Source of the DNA: Anaerolinea thermophila UNI-1
GTDB taxonomy: Bacteria; Chloroflexota; Anaerolineae; Anaerolineales; Anaerolineaceae
Assembly (NCBI RefSeq): GCF_000199675.1
Contig: NC_014960.1
Location: forward strand, 2,046,001 to 2,110,000
Length of the DNA stretch: 64,000 bases
Direction: 5' to 3'
Shown here: piece after piece, positions 63,473 through 64,000 of the stretch
Layout of the letters: every line of letters begins with the position of its first letter
Position numbering within the stretch: the first letter of the stretch is position 1
Program-made: the position numbers and the translations under genes
The notes under the pieces: model-generated
Databases searched by the model: none
What the model was told of the DNA's origin: nothing
Seen by the model: only the letters and a program-made list of their open reading frames with translations

Positions 63473-64000
63473 TCACGGGAGAGCAGAGGGAATCAACGCC
63501 GTGAGAAGTGGTTCCACCCATACGTGGGTTTGAGCATTATAGACTCCAAAGCCTGCGCAGAATTCCCAGTACGCCCAGGAAAAACCACGCTTTTCTGCCG
63601 AACGCGCCACATACTCCGTCCATCTTTTCCGGGAGTCCATATCGGCTTTGGAATAGGCACCAAATTCCCCCAGAAAAATAGGACGATGATACTTTTGAGC
63701 CCACATTAAAGCCAAATCGAAGTCGGTATCAATGGCTTTCTTTTCCCATTCCTTTCCTTCCCATGGAGTACCCAGATACTTTTCACTCCCCGAAACCCAT
63801 TCAGCCCCCTGATGAGTAAATTCAAAAGGTGAATAATAGTGCACAGTCACAATCAGGTTTCGATCTGTTTCGGGAAGAGTTAAATCCTGCAATGCTCCCA
63901 TGTTGTTCCAGTTTCCAGGGCCTACAATGAGAGTGCGCTCCGGGTTGGTTTTACGAATAGTTCGAATGGCTTCAGCAGCCAGATCACTCCAGAAAACCGA
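63473..64000 (-). CDS. Glycoside hydrolase family 5 (endoglucanase-like), 5' part outside window
   Basis: The last 175 residues are present; the frame continues open through 64000. They show TNPERTLIVGPGNWNN, then VTVHYYSPFEFTHQG, the nucleophile Glu in PIFLGEFGAYSKAD, and WAYWEFCAGFGVYN, the standard order of the C-terminal half of a GH5 barrel. The acid/base NEP motif and any signal peptide lie beyond the window. It probably hydrolyses beta-1,4-glucans such as cellulose or glucomannan, feeding the GH3 and AGE enzymes. No terminator is visible between it and the lactonase gene (150-base gap). Confidence 0.88.
   Translation of the reverse strand, partial: SVFWSDLAAEAIRTIRKTNPERTLIVGPGNWNNMGALQDLTLPETDRNLIVTVHYYSPFEFTHQGAEWVSGSEKYLGTPWEGKEWEKKAIDTDFDLALMWAQKYHRPIFLGEFGAYSKADMDSRKRWTEYVARSAEKRGFSWAYWEFCAGFGVYNAQTHVWVEPLLTALIPSALP

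Noticed and set aside
1..64000. CRISPR array, insertion sequence, prophage or integrative element
   Set aside because: No regularly spaced repeats, transposase, integrase or phage structural genes are present; tRNA 3' ends show no duplicated attachment site.

Overview
The window looks like part of the chromosome of an anaerobic or facultative, probably thermophilic, member of the Chloroflexota, most likely class Anaerolineae. That placement is inferred from gene content: a 2-oxoacid:ferredoxin oxidoreductase, a K+-independent H+-pyrophosphatase, a NuoC/D fusion, YfhO/GT-C membrane-protein arrays, acidic TPR proteins with PDWL motifs, and moderate GC. No rRNA or other phylogenetic marker is present. 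I see no prophage, insertion sequence or CRISPR array, and no gene-free stretch longer than 300 bases once the RNA genes and regulatory regions are counted.

Layout. 1-1555 (-): a partial 2-oxoacid:ferredoxin oxidoreductase alpha gene preceded by a FadR-type regulator whose promoter carries a perfect 22-bp palindrome. 1591-9281 (-): one tight operon of nuoB, nuoCD, nuoI, a 4-Cys orphan protein, an Mrp ATPase, a PSP1 protein, an M20 amidohydrolase and a BtuF-like protein. It starts from a near-consensus promoter with an inverted repeat over the -10, and a SufR-like regulator lies divergently upstream. 9968-10198: a candidate structured RNA. 10197-11756 (-): hpt, a nuclease-like ORF and a cytidylate-kinase-like gene. 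11854-16615 (+): tRNA-Arg, then tpx, hsp20, lon, a receiver protein, a MoaB/Mog protein and a CDGSH protein. 16612-26459 (-): four large membrane proteins forming two alternating paralogous pairs, then MoxR and DUF58. 26513-29742 (+): a zinc-ribbon coiled-coil protein and a membrane-anchored NACHT-HEAT NTPase.

29791-38072 (-): a long run of smpB, a phytol/dolichol-kinase-like protein, an aromatic amino acid lyase, a Tat-exported L,D-transpeptidase, ccdA, a TlpA thioredoxin, a glutaredoxin-DUF2085 fusion, pgeF, yggS, yggT and yggU. 38121-47111: mainly single metabolic genes (class V aminotransferase, patatin, esterase, SH3 protein, zwf, P1 peptidase, DegV, aldo/keto reductase, RluA). 47133-49427 (-): hppA. 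49566-53517 (+): a GldA/F/G-DUF4340 ABC module. 53618-58650 (+): rpoD, a giant TPR protein and ndk. 58657-64000: tRNA-Asp and a sugar-degradation cluster (GH3, AGE epimerase, lactonase, partial GH5).

How it fits together. The nuo operon joins the Fe-S connecting module of complex I to a probable Fe-S carrier, and a cysteine-bearing regulator sits across the promoter. The tpx-hsp20-lon run is a stress/proteostasis unit. CcdA, TlpA and the glutaredoxin fusion form an extracytoplasmic thiol-redox unit next to cell-wall genes. A recurring architecture is TATAAT-like -10, 6-8 bases, then ATG with no ribosome binding site. It occurs before at least eight genes, so leaderless mRNAs appear common here. 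Nothing is a clear-cut new system. The best candidates for follow-up are the intergenic RNA, the leaderless-promoter pattern, the Cys-regulator/nuo divergon, the NACHT-HEAT protein, the PDWL-repeat protein and the G10 tract in a GT-C membrane gene.
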